From Algoriphagus machipongonensis (GTDB taxonomy: Bacteria > Bacteroidota > Bacteroidia > Cytophagales > Cyclobacteriaceae), in contig NZ_CM001023.1 of assembly GCF_000166275.1 (NCBI RefSeq), positions 4,446,501-4,510,500 of the forward strand: 64,000 bases of DNA, in the 5' to 3' direction. The position numbers and the translations under genes are program-made. Shown one piece after another: positions 1-8,379 of the stretch. The notes below the pieces were generated by a model. That model made no database searches and was not told where the DNA came from. It saw only the letters and a program-made list of their open reading frames with translations. Every line of letters begins with the position of its first letter. The stretch's first letter is position 1.

Positions 1-1
1 G

Positions 2-3000
2 GCGAATTCAGGAGTAGATTTTCGAAACGACTTAAGTTTTAGTAAAGATTTCAACATTTTCACCTACCGAAACTATTATAACGGTGGAGGTGTGGCCATT
101 GGAGATATCAACAACGATGGGCTTGTGGATCTTTATCTTACCGCCAACTTGGGACCGAATAAACTTTATCTCAACAAAGGGGATTTCAAATTTGAGGACA
201 TTACCGAAAAAGCTGGAGTAGCTGGAACCCGAGCCTGGAGCACAGGTGTCTCTATGGCTGATGTTGATGGGGATGGATTTCTGGATATTTATGTATGCAA
301 TTCAGGTGACATTTCTGGAGACAACAAACAAAACGAACTTTTTATCAATCAGGGAGATGGGACCTTTATAGAAATGGCTGAGACTTTCGGATTGGCGGAT
401 CATGGCTACTCTACACATGCGGTATTTTTTGATTTTGACAAAGATGGCGATCTGGACGTCTATTTACTGAATAATTCCTATCAGGCAATTGGCTCATTCA
501 ACAAGATGCAGAATGAGAGAATCAAGCGAGACATGGTAGGGGGTGATAAACTCTTTCGAAATGACGATGGGAAATTCAAAGACGTCTCCGAAGAAGCCGG
601 GATTTATGGCTCAGTAATAGGCTTTGGTCTGGGAATAACCATTGGAGATGTCAATCAGGATACTTGGCCTGACATTTTCATATCCAATGATTTCTTTGAA
701 AAAGACTACCTCTACATCAATAATCAGGATGGAACCTTCACTGAATCATTGGAAAAGTCCATGCGCTCTATCAGTGCAGCATCAATGGGTGCAGACATAG
801 CTGATATCAATGGCGACGGACTATTGGATATCTTTGTGACTGACATGCTTCCGGAATCGCAAGCCAAACTAAAGCAAGTCACCACTTTTGAAAATTGGGA
901 CAAGTTCCAGTTCAACAAGAACTACGGATATCACTATCAGTTTTCACGAAATATGCTCCACCTTAACAATGGAGATGGCACCTTCAGCGAAATAGGCAGG
1001 CTCAGTAATGTTGAGGCTACGGATTGGAGTTGGGGAGCTCTGATGTTTGATATGGACAATGACGGGTTAAGGGATATTTTTGTAGCGAATGGTATTTATC
1101 AGGACATCACAGACCTGGATTATTTAAATTTCATTGACGACGAGAACACCAAAAGTCAAATCATCTCTCAGGAAGGGGTTGATTTTAAAGCCTTAGTCGA
1201 TCCGATTCCTATTAACCCAATTCCCAATTATGCCTTCCAAAATTTGGGCGAATTGAAATTTGAAAATAAAGTTGAAGATTGGGGGCTTAGCCAAGCAATC
1301 CATTCCAATGGCGCTGCATATGGAGACTTAAACAATGATGGGACACTTGATCTGGTCGTGAATAATGTCAATGAACCCGCCCAGATCTTCAAAAATCAGG
1401 GGAATTATATCCATCCAACACATCACTTCATCCAAATTCAGTTGAAGGGAAAAGGAAAAAACACCTTTGCCATAGGAACCCAAATCCGTCTGAAATCGGA
1501 AGATGAAATATTCTATGCTGAGCAAATGCCTAATCGAGGATTCCAATCTTCCGTAGACCCTAAAATCACGATAGGATTAGGGGATTTGGCAAAGCTGGAA
1601 TCAATAGAAATTTTATGGCCTGACGGTAAATACACTGAGCTAAAAAATCAAGTTGCAGATCAGTTGCTGGTTTTAAATTGGGAAGATGCAATAGAAATGC
1701 CCTCTGGAAAATCTTTTTTTGAAAAACCTACTAGCCAACAATTTAGCAAAATTGAAAACCCAGGATTGAGTTTCTTGCATGAGGAAAATCCCTTCGTAGA
1801 TTTTGATCGTGACCGATTGACCTATTTAATGTATTCTACGGAGGGACCGGCATTTGCCAAAGCAGATGTAAACGGTGATGGGTTGGAAGATCTTTTTTTT
1901 GGGGGAGCCAAAACATTCTCTGCAAAACTCTATCTCGCTTCCCCTTTAGGAGAATATTACGAAAGTCCCCAAGATGCATTCCTTAAAGACGCATCATCTG
2001 AGGATACAGATGCTGTTTTTTTCGATGCAGATGCGGATGGCGACTTGGACTTGTTTGTGACGTCTGGAGGCAATGAATCAGGTTTTGGTTCGATCGATTT
2101 GGCAGACCGCTTATATCTTAATGATGGAAATGGAAATTTCACCAAAAATTCATCGGCAGGATTCACAACGGTTTTTGGTAGCAGTAGTACAGTCAATTTG
2201 ATCGACGTCGATCAAGACGGAGCATTAGATTTATTTGTTGGAGGTAGGCTGGTTCCGTTTACTTATGGAGCTCCTGCGAGCAGTCAATTGTGGATCAATG
2301 ACGGAAAGGGTAATTTTACAGAGAAGTCAGCCACACTTGCTCCAAGCCTGAAAAATCTTGGAATGATTACCGATGCCACAGTGCTCGATTGGGATAAGGA
2401 CGGAAACGAGGATTTGGTTTTAGTAGGTGATTGGACCGCTCCAATCTTTTTGAAAAACACCAATGGCAATCTCGAAAAAATTGAAATGCCAGAACTTGAA
2501 ACATTGAAAGGATGGTACCGGGCGGTGGAAGTAGCGGATTTTAATAATGATGGACTTCCTGATTTGATTTTGGGGAACAATGGATTGAATTCACGATTCA
2601 AAATCACTCCTGATTCTCCTGTGAAAATGTTCCTGAATGATTTTGATCAAAATGGGTCAGTCGAACATATTTTCGCCCAGGAAGTCGAGGGAGTCCAAGT
2701 ACCATATACCTTAAAACATGAACTGGAGCGCCAAATCCCTTCTGTCAAAAAGAAATATTTGCGGTATAGTAATTACAATAATGAAAGTTTAACAGATATT
2801 TTTCCTCCTGAAATTGTCAATCAATCCATCATCAACGAAGTGAACAATCTAGAATCTGGAGTGCTCATGAATGAAGGAAATGGAAATTTCACATGGAAAC
2901 CATTCCCCGTCCTGGCTCAACGTTCCTACGTTTTCGCAATTGCAGTGTTAGATTTGAATGAGGATGGAAATTTGGATTTGATTCTGGGAGGAAACCTAGC

Positions 3001-3205
3001 TCAGGCAAAACCGGAAGCAGGAAAATACGATGCCAGCTATGGAGAGGTTTTATTGGGAAAAGGTGATGGAACATTTGATTATTGGACAAATGCAGCCCAT
3101 GGTCTCAAAATAGACGGGGATATCCGGGCTTTTGAACTACTGGAAAACAAAAAACTTCTCGTAGTAAAAAATAGTGCTGAAGCTGAGATTTGGGATTACA
3201 AATGA
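2..3205 (+). CDS. FG-GAP/VCBS repeat protein with ASPIC/UnbV domain (5' partial)
   Basis: The frame is open from base 2, so the gene begins outside the window; the GTG at 92 is internal. The readable part (about 1,067 aa) carries many FG-GAP/VCBS beta-propeller repeats with calcium-binding DxDxDG-type loops such as DINNDGL, DVDGDGF, DFDKDGDLD and DADADGDLD. In the middle (about residues 470-560) is an ASPIC/UnbV-like segment (GKGKNTFAIGTQIRL, then SIEILWPDG). A second propeller follows and the protein ends IWDYK. Such proteins are exported surface proteins in Bacteroidota; the substrate is not known. The next gene on the same strand is a vanadium haloperoxidase lipoprotein, a pairing that suggests a joint extracytoplasmic role (inference). 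Confidence 0.9.
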   Translation, partial: ANSGVDFRNDLSFSKDFNIFTYRNYYNGGGVAIGDINNDGLVDLYLTANLGPNKLYLNKGDFKFEDITEKAGVAGTRAWSTGVSMADVDGDGFLDIYVCNSGDISGDNKQNELFINQGDGTFIEMAETFGLADHGYSTHAVFFDFDKDGDLDVYLLNNSYQAIGSFNKMQNERIKRDMVGGDKLFRNDDGKFKDVSEEAGIYGSVIGFGLGITIGDVNQDTWPDIFISNDFFEKDYLYINNQDGTFTESLEKSMRSISAASMGADIADINGDGLLDIFVTDMLPESQAKLKQVTTFENWDKFQFNKNYGYHYQFSRNMLHLNNGDGTFSEIGRLSNVEATDWSWGALMFDMDNDGLRDIFVANGIYQDITDLDYLNFIDDENTKSQIISQEGVDFKALVDPIPINPIPNYAFQNLGELKFENKVEDWGLSQAIHSNGAAYGDLNNDGTLDLVVNNVNEPAQIFKNQGNYIHPTHHFIQIQLKGKGKNTFAIGTQIRLKSEDEIFYAEQMPNRGFQSSVDPKITIGLGDLAKLESIEILWPDGKYTELKNQVADQLLVLNWEDAIEMPSGKSFFEKPTSQQFSKIENPGLSFLHEENPFVDFDRDRLTYLMYSTEGPAFAKADVNGDGLEDLFFGGAKTFSAKLYLASPLGEYYESPQDAFLKDASSEDTDAVFFDADADGDLDLFVTSGGNESGFGSIDLADRLYLNDGNGNFTKNSSAGFTTVFGSSSTVNLIDVDQDGALDLFVGGRLVPFTYGAPASSQLWINDGKGNFTEKSATLAPSLKNLGMITDATVLDWDKDGNEDLVLVGDWTAPIFLKNTNGNLEKIEMPELETLKGWYRAVEVADFNNDGLPDLILGNNGLNSRFKITPDSPVKMFLNDFDQNGSVEHIFAQEVEGVQVPYTLKHELERQIPSVKKKYLRYSNYNNESLTDIFPPEIVNQSIINEVNNLESGVLMNEGNGNFTWKPFPVLAQRSYVFAIAVLDLNEDGNLDLILGGNLAQAKPEAGKYDASYGEVLLGKGDGTFDYWTNAAHGLKIDGDIRAFELLENKKLLVVKNSAEAEIWDYK

Positions 3206-3538
3206 GACATTAGGAAATACTCAAGGATTTCATGAGAATCGTGACCCATTATCAATGAATTGAACATACTTTAAAAATTTGCTTTTTTTGTGGTTCCTAC
3301 CTTAAAGAAAAAAGGAAAATAGCATCTCATCCTGTTGCTGGCAAAAGAATTTTACTAGTATCTTCTAATCATGGATTGGCAAATGAAATGAAAAGGTGAG
3401 AAAAATCATTTGCATAATCCTATTAAACCAATAGCTTTGGAGCTCCAAAAAAAAGGTGATCAAAAGTTAAAAAACTTGAGCTTGGCCTCTGATTATCTTA
3501 ATTTTACCACCCAATTTACCAATCACCGTTACTTAGGT
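3206..3538. other. Intergenic region upstream of the haloperoxidase
   Basis: This A/T-rich gap of 333 bases separates the FG-GAP protein from the haloperoxidase lipoprotein. An open frame extends the haloperoxidase 43 codons upstream (ATG at 3410), but those residues are polar and lie before a clear lipoprotein signal, so they are treated as untranslated. No strong terminator or RNA gene was seen. Confidence 0.4.
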
Positions 3539-4882
3539 ATGCGAATTATTAAAACCATATTTGGATTAGGACTGCTCCTTTCAGTGCTTTCCTGCCAAGA
3601 ACAAGTAGATTACTCAGATGCAATTACTGATGGGTCATACTTGAACAATGCCCAAAATAGAATTACAGAAGTAATCATACACGACATCTTTTCCCCGCCA
3701 GTAGCCGCGAGGATTTATTCTTACTCAAGCTTAGCTGCTTATGAAGTTGCTGCTAGTGTGGACCCGAATTATGTATCCCTTTTGGGTCAGCTCAATGGCT
3801 CTGAGAAAGTTACTTTCACTCCTTCTGAAAAGGTTTACCCTCCTTTGGCTTCACTTGCCGCTTATTACTACGTTGGTACAGGGCTAATCTTCTCTGAAGA
3901 TATGATGAATGAGCACAGAGATGCCGTTTATCAGGAGTTGAAAGAAAAAGGAATTCCAGAGGATGTTTTCGAAGCTTCCATCGCTTATGGCAAAGAAGTG
4001 GGAGATGTAATCAAAGCTTATTCCTCCAAGGATAATTACCATCAAAGTCGTTCCTTCCCAAAATTCACAGTTACAGGTGAAATAGGAACATGGGAACCTA
4101 CCCCACCTGCTTACATGGAGGCAATAGAACCTCATTGGAACAAAATCAGAACATTTGTTTTGGACTCTGCAGCGCAGTTTAAGCCTTTAGCACCCCCTCC
4201 ATTTTCTGATCAGCCCGGCTCTGAATTTTATAAAGTCGCGAAGGAAGTTTATGACGCGGCAGTCAATGCAGGAGAAGAGGAGCAGAATATTGCCCTTTTC
4301 TGGGATTGCAACCCATATAAAATGAATGTCAAAGGGCATGTGATGTTTGCTGAGAAAAAAATCACTCCAGGAGGCCACTGGATGAGTATCGCTGGAATCG
4401 CTAGTAAAGCTGCCGGAAAAGACTGGAAAGGAACAGCAGAAACATTCTCTTTAACAGGAATTGCTTTGAATGAAGCTTTTATTTCCTGCTGGGATGAAAA
4501 ATATAGAAGTAATTTGATCAGGCCAGAAACCTACATCAACCAATACATAGATGAAGAGTGGGTACCCATTTTGCAAACCCCTCCATTTCCTGAACACACT
4601 TCAGGGCATAGTGTAGCTTCTTCTGCAGCCGGATATACCTTAGGAAAATTATTCGGAGATGAGTTCCACTTAGTTGACAGCTCAGAAGTTGCTTATGGTC
4701 TACCCGTTAGAGAATACGATTCATTCAGCCAAGCCTATCAAGAGGCGGCCATCAGCAGATTTTATGGAGGAATTCATTACATGCCGGCAATCGACTATGG
4801 GGTAAGTCAGGGACTTGCTATAGGAGAGTTTATTTGGGATAGGATTCACACAAAACCTGATCAAGTGGCACAAGCAAATTAA
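3539..4882 (+). CDS. Vanadium-dependent haloperoxidase family lipoprotein (PAP2 superfamily)
   Basis: The predicted protein is 447 aa. The ATG at 3539 was chosen because it gives a lipoprotein signal (MRIIKTIFGLGLLLSVLSC). The active-site layout of vanadium haloperoxidases and related acid phosphatases is present: K321 with R328-P329 (K-x6-RP), the phosphate-loop motif TSGH (354-357; most relatives have PSGH), and SR (406-407) with H413 in SRFYGGIH. The family oxidises halides with hydrogen peroxide using bound vanadate, or acts as a phosphatase. Activity cannot be decided from sequence. It is probably anchored to a membrane facing the periplasm or outside. A strong terminator follows directly, so the transcript ends here. 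Confidence 0.88.
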   Translation: MRIIKTIFGLGLLLSVLSCQEQVDYSDAITDGSYLNNAQNRITEVIIHDIFSPPVAARIYSYSSLAAYEVAASVDPNYVSLLGQLNGSEKVTFTPSEKVYPPLASLAAYYYVGTGLIFSEDMMNEHRDAVYQELKEKGIPEDVFEASIAYGKEVGDVIKAYSSKDNYHQSRSFPKFTVTGEIGTWEPTPPAYMEAIEPHWNKIRTFVLDSAAQFKPLAPPPFSDQPGSEFYKVAKEVYDAAVNAGEEEQNIALFWDCNPYKMNVKGHVMFAEKKITPGGHWMSIAGIASKAAGKDWKGTAETFSLTGIALNEAFISCWDEKYRSNLIRPETYINQYIDEEWVPILQTPPFPEHTSGHSVASSAAGYTLGKLFGDEFHLVDSSEVAYGLPVREYDSFSQAYQEAAISRFYGGIHYMPAIDYGVSQGLAIGEFIWDRIHTKPDQVAQAN

Positions 4883-4885
4883 TAG

Positions 4886-4914
4886 AAAGCAGTCTTTTAC
4901 AGACTGCTTTTTTT
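4886..4914 (+). terminator. Rho-independent terminator after the haloperoxidase gene
   Basis: A perfect stem (AGCAGTCT at 4888-4895 with AGACTGCT at 4901-4908, extendable by A/T pairs) is followed by a T run. It begins four bases after the stop codon. Confidence 0.85.
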
Positions 4915-5081
4915 ATACTTTTCTGGTTTCAAAATATTAAGAAATCACAAAGAAAACGTGAAGAATGGGGCTTTTAGCCCTATTTTAGTTTTAAATCACG
5001 TCTATATTCCCTATCTTCTCGAATATGCCTTTTTGGATGGAAAACGAATTCCATCCTTGTTTTTCAACTACTAAATCACCA

Positions 5082-7256
5082 ATGGCAAAAACCATAATTG
5101 TATCAAACCGACTGCCGATCAGTTTACGGCACCGCAATGGAAAATTTGAATTTAAACCTAGTGCAGGAGGCCTTGCTACCGGTCTAGACTCTATCTACAA
5201 ATCAGGAGAAAATATTTGGATAGGTTGGCCTGGCAATACCGTGGATGACGCGGAACAAAGAGCTGAGATCATCATCGAGTTGCATGCCTTGAAAATGGCA
5301 CCTGTTTTTCTCTCGAAAGAAGATGTAGAACAATTTTATGAAGGCTTTAGCAATGAAACGCTATGGCCTGCCTTTCACTACTTTACCCAATACATGATTT
5401 ACAATCCCGATCACTGGGATGCCTATGTGCGGGTCAACCAAAAGTTCTGTGAGGCAATAGTCAAAAAAGCAGATCCGGATGACACCATCTGGATACATGA
5501 CTATCAACTCATGTTGCTTCCGCAAATGCTTAGGGAAATACTCCCTGAGGCAACTATCGCTTTCTTCCAACATATCCCATTCCCATCCTACGAGATCATC
5601 CGTATGATCCCTTGGAGAAAGGAAATTCTGGAAGGTGTTTGTGGAGCTGATTTGATAGGTTTTCACACCTATGATGACATGCGCCACTTCTTAAGTGCCG
5701 TGGGTAGGATCACAGGGATGTCTGGCCAAAGTGGCTACATACAAGCAGAAAACCGAATCATCAACGTGGATTCTTTCCCAATGGGAATAGACTACCATAA
5801 ATTTGCCAAGCAAGCAAAAAGCCGTAAAACGCAAAATATCGTCAAGGACTTTAGGCAAAAAGTCGGAGATCAAAAACTTCTTCTCACCATTGATAGGCTG
5901 GATTACTCTAAAGGTATCCCCCAAAGAATCCATGTCTTTGACCAATTACTTCAGCAGCATAAAGAACTTCGAGGAAAGGTCTCCATGATCATGGTCGTAG
6001 TTCCTTCCCGAGACAGAGTACAATCCTATAAAGAACTCAAAGAAGAAATTGACTTACTGGTCGGAAGAATAAACAGTGAATACTCCACGCTGGATTGGGT
6101 TCCTGTACATTATTTCTATAGAAGTTTCCCATTTGAAGAACTGAGTGCTTTCTACAGCATGTCTGACGTGGCATTGGTTACGCCTCTTCGAGATGGTATG
6201 AACCTCGTTTGTAAGGAATTTGTAGCGAGTAAAACCAACCAGACGGGAGTCCTGATTTTATCAGAGATGGCAGGAGCCTCCAAGGAACTTCAGGATGCAA
6301 TTCTTGTCAACCCTAATGACCGACAAGGAGTAGTAGATGCTATCTACGAGGGCCTTTCCATGAAGGAGAGTGAGCAAAAACTGCGGATCAAGGCCATGCA
6401 GGAAAGCCTCAAAAAATACGATGTTTTCCAGTGGGTAAAAGTGTTTATGGATCGCGTGGAGCATGTCAAGGAAAAGCAGGCGGAACTTACCTCTAAGGAT
6501 GTTGACGCAAAAGTTCTCAATGAAATCCAAAGCAGTTTCAAGAAAGCGACCAATCCTATTTTCTTCCTTGATTACGATGGTACCCTGACCGGTTTTACTG
6601 CAAACCCACAAGATGCCGTACCAGATGCTGAATTGAAGAAACTCGTTAAAGATCTAAGCTCAAAAGCTCAGGTAGTGATTATCTCGGGAAGAGATAAAGA
6701 CACTCTTGGCAAATGGTTTAAAGGGCAAAATATTGACATGATAGCCGAACATGGAGTTTGGGTTCATCGAAAAGGTCAAAAAACTGACTGGGAATTATAT
6801 GCAGAAATAGATGACACCTGGAAAGATGATATCCGAAATGTCATGGAATATTATGTTTTAAGAACTCCAGGAGCCTTTATCGAAGAAAAGCACCATTCTC
6901 TAGTATGGCACTATCGAAAAGTGGAAAGCGGATTGGGTGATTTGAGGATGCGAGAGCTTTTCAGTCACCTGAAATACATGGCCAGAGGTCATAATCTCCA
7001 AGTATTGGAAGGAAATATGGTATTGGAAATCAAGAGACCTGATATCAATAAAGGTAGAGCTGCTACCTCCCTAATGAAAGGCCATGAGTTTGATTTTGTA
7101 TTAGCAATCGGTGATGACTGGACGGATGAAGATACCTTTAAAGCCATGCCTAAGAATGCTTATTCCATTCGAGTTGGCTATGCTTACACACAGGCTAATT
7201 ACAATATCAAGTCATTCAAACAAGTCAGACAGCTATTACATAAGCTGACTCAATAA
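5082..7256 (+). CDS. Bifunctional trehalose-6-phosphate synthase/phosphatase
   Basis: The 724-aa protein fuses a GT20 trehalose-6-phosphate synthase (about residues 1-470) to a HAD-type trehalose-6-phosphate phosphatase (about 490-724). It would make trehalose from UDP- or GDP-glucose and glucose-6-phosphate in the cytoplasm. The synthase half shows the N-terminal SNRLPI motif and RDGMNLVCKEF (from R370), the nucleotide-sugar site. The phosphatase half shows DYDGTL (D497, D499) and GDDWTDED (from G677), the HAD nucleophile and metal motifs. The ATG at 5082 (MAKTIIVSNRLP) fits the family start; the 19 upstream codons look spurious. A GH15 enzyme that could act on trehalose or alpha-glucans lies 1.1 kb downstream on the other strand. 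Confidence 0.95.
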   Translation: MAKTIIVSNRLPISLRHRNGKFEFKPSAGGLATGLDSIYKSGENIWIGWPGNTVDDAEQRAEIIIELHALKMAPVFLSKEDVEQFYEGFSNETLWPAFHYFTQYMIYNPDHWDAYVRVNQKFCEAIVKKADPDDTIWIHDYQLMLLPQMLREILPEATIAFFQHIPFPSYEIIRMIPWRKEILEGVCGADLIGFHTYDDMRHFLSAVGRITGMSGQSGYIQAENRIINVDSFPMGIDYHKFAKQAKSRKTQNIVKDFRQKVGDQKLLLTIDRLDYSKGIPQRIHVFDQLLQQHKELRGKVSMIMVVVPSRDRVQSYKELKEEIDLLVGRINSEYSTLDWVPVHYFYRSFPFEELSAFYSMSDVALVTPLRDGMNLVCKEFVASKTNQTGVLILSEMAGASKELQDAILVNPNDRQGVVDAIYEGLSMKESEQKLRIKAMQESLKKYDVFQWVKVFMDRVEHVKEKQAELTSKDVDAKVLNEIQSSFKKATNPIFFLDYDGTLTGFTANPQDAVPDAELKKLVKDLSSKAQVVIISGRDKDTLGKWFKGQNIDMIAEHGVWVHRKGQKTDWELYAEIDDTWKDDIRNVMEYYVLRTPGAFIEEKHHSLVWHYRKVESGLGDLRMRELFSHLKYMARGHNLQVLEGNMVLEIKRPDINKGRAATSLMKGHEFDFVLAIGDDWTDEDTFKAMPKNAYSIRVGYAYTQANYNIKSFKQVRQLLHKLTQ

Positions 7257-7275
7257 TTTCTAGGAGCTTCAAAAT

Positions 7276-7312
7276 AAATACCTGTAGGAGTAAATCTTAC
7301 AGGTATTTTTTA
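7276..7312. terminator. Bidirectional terminator between convergent genes
   Basis: An 11-bp perfect stem (AAATACCTGTA at 7276-7286 with TACAGGTATTT at 7298-7308) has T-rich tracts on both sides. The minus-strand amidase stop codon (7297-7299) lies at the base of the right arm. Confidence 0.85.
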
Positions 7313-8196
7313 TATAGATTTTTCAAAATCCTCAGATCTAACTCCGTCAATTCTGTACTAAACTCCTCCCCTTGCACAAAGTGAAGTTTAAAAGATTGAA
7401 TGGCATTGCTAGGAACACTTACGTCATATCCTATGATTCTCAAAGCCATGATAGGATCAAAACTATCTTTTAATAGAGTGTCTGTATTTTCTAATGGAAT
7501 GGAAGTTTGATCATCCTTTGGGTTGATCACAGGAAATACTTCATCGACATCATACCAAAAACCATATCCTTCCATGGCAAGTTGATCCCAAGGGAAAAAC
7601 CGGTTGGGATCTACCTTTCGTGAAGGAGCAATATCGGAGTGCCCAATAAAATTAGCTGTAGGAATGCCATACTTCCATTTTAATCTTTTACAGAGAATAA
7701 GTAGGCTTTCGATCTGTGCTTCAGGGAAGGGTTCAAATCCATTATTATCTAGCTCAATACCTATAGAAACTGAATTCAAATCAGTTACACTTCCCCATTT
7801 CCCTCTTCCGGCATGCCAGGACCTAAGATAATCATTGAGCATTTGTACGATCGTACCATCTTTTGCTATTACATAATGAGAACTCACTTGAGTTCGTGGC
7901 AGGGTAAAAGTCCTGATGGTTTGCTCCAGTGAATCCTGGGCTGTATGGTGGATGATCACAAAATTCGGTCTTCTGATACTGAAATTGGTGGTTCCTACCC
8001 ACTCATCCGTGATGCTAAGCGTGTCATAATTAAGTTCCTCTTTGGTTTTAGGAATCTCCAAATAAGCTGCAGAAACATCTTTGACATTTTTCTCATACTC
8101 TTTATTGATCTTCTTGTATGGATTTGATGCGCAGGAAACAATAAGCAGAGACACGCAGATCAAGAAGAAGGCAGATGTAATTCTATCGTAATTCAT
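7297..8196 (-). CDS. N-acetylmuramoyl-L-alanine amidase lipoprotein (Amidase_2/AmpD-like)
   Basis: This 299-aa protein begins with a lipoprotein signal (lipobox LIVSC, Cys22). An Amidase_2 domain covers roughly residues 65-205. Likely zinc ligands are in VIIHHTAQ (H83/H84) and FIGHSDIAPSRKVDP (H186, D196). The family cleaves the bond between N-acetylmuramic acid and the peptide stem. The lipobox suggests action in the periplasm on peptidoglycan or its fragments. The C-terminal 90 residues resemble the extra peptidoglycan-binding-like tail of many Bacteroidota homologues (inference). It is convergent with the trehalose gene and shares a terminator with it. Confidence 0.88.
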   Translation of the reverse strand: MNYDRITSAFFLICVSLLIVSCASNPYKKINKEYEKNVKDVSAAYLEIPKTKEELNYDTLSITDEWVGTTNFSIRRPNFVIIHHTAQDSLEQTIRTFTLPRTQVSSHYVIAKDGTIVQMLNDYLRSWHAGRGKWGSVTDLNSVSIGIELDNNGFEPFPEAQIESLLILCKRLKWKYGIPTANFIGHSDIAPSRKVDPNRFFPWDQLAMEGYGFWYDVDEVFPVINPKDDQTSIPLENTDTLLKDSFDPIMALRIIGYDVSVPSNAIQSFKLHFVQGEEFSTELTELDLRILKNLYKKYL

Positions 8197-8283
8197 GGGG
8201 TGTACAAATTAATCAGAATTGGAAGCTACAAGTATTGTACTAAGTCTGAAAACCAGCTATAAAAAATGAGAAAGAACAGCATA

Positions 8284-8316
8284 AACAAAAAAGTCCTGCT
8301 TCAGGAGAAGCAGGAC
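8284..8316 (-). terminator. Rho-independent terminator of the GH15 gene
   Basis: A perfect 10-bp stem (GTCCTGCTTC at 8293-8302 with GAAGCAGGAC at 8307-8316) is followed, reading on the minus strand, by a T run (8284-8292 on the complement). It lies about 65 bases after the GH15 stop codon. Confidence 0.8.
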
Positions 8317-8379
8317 GATATGAAATATGTCATGGAGTTATTTAGCAGTTTACCCGCAGAAAATATGCAATCACACTGC

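Noticed and set aside
3410..3538. Longer N-terminus for the haloperoxidase
   Set aside because: The extra 43 residues precede a good lipoprotein signal that would then be internal.
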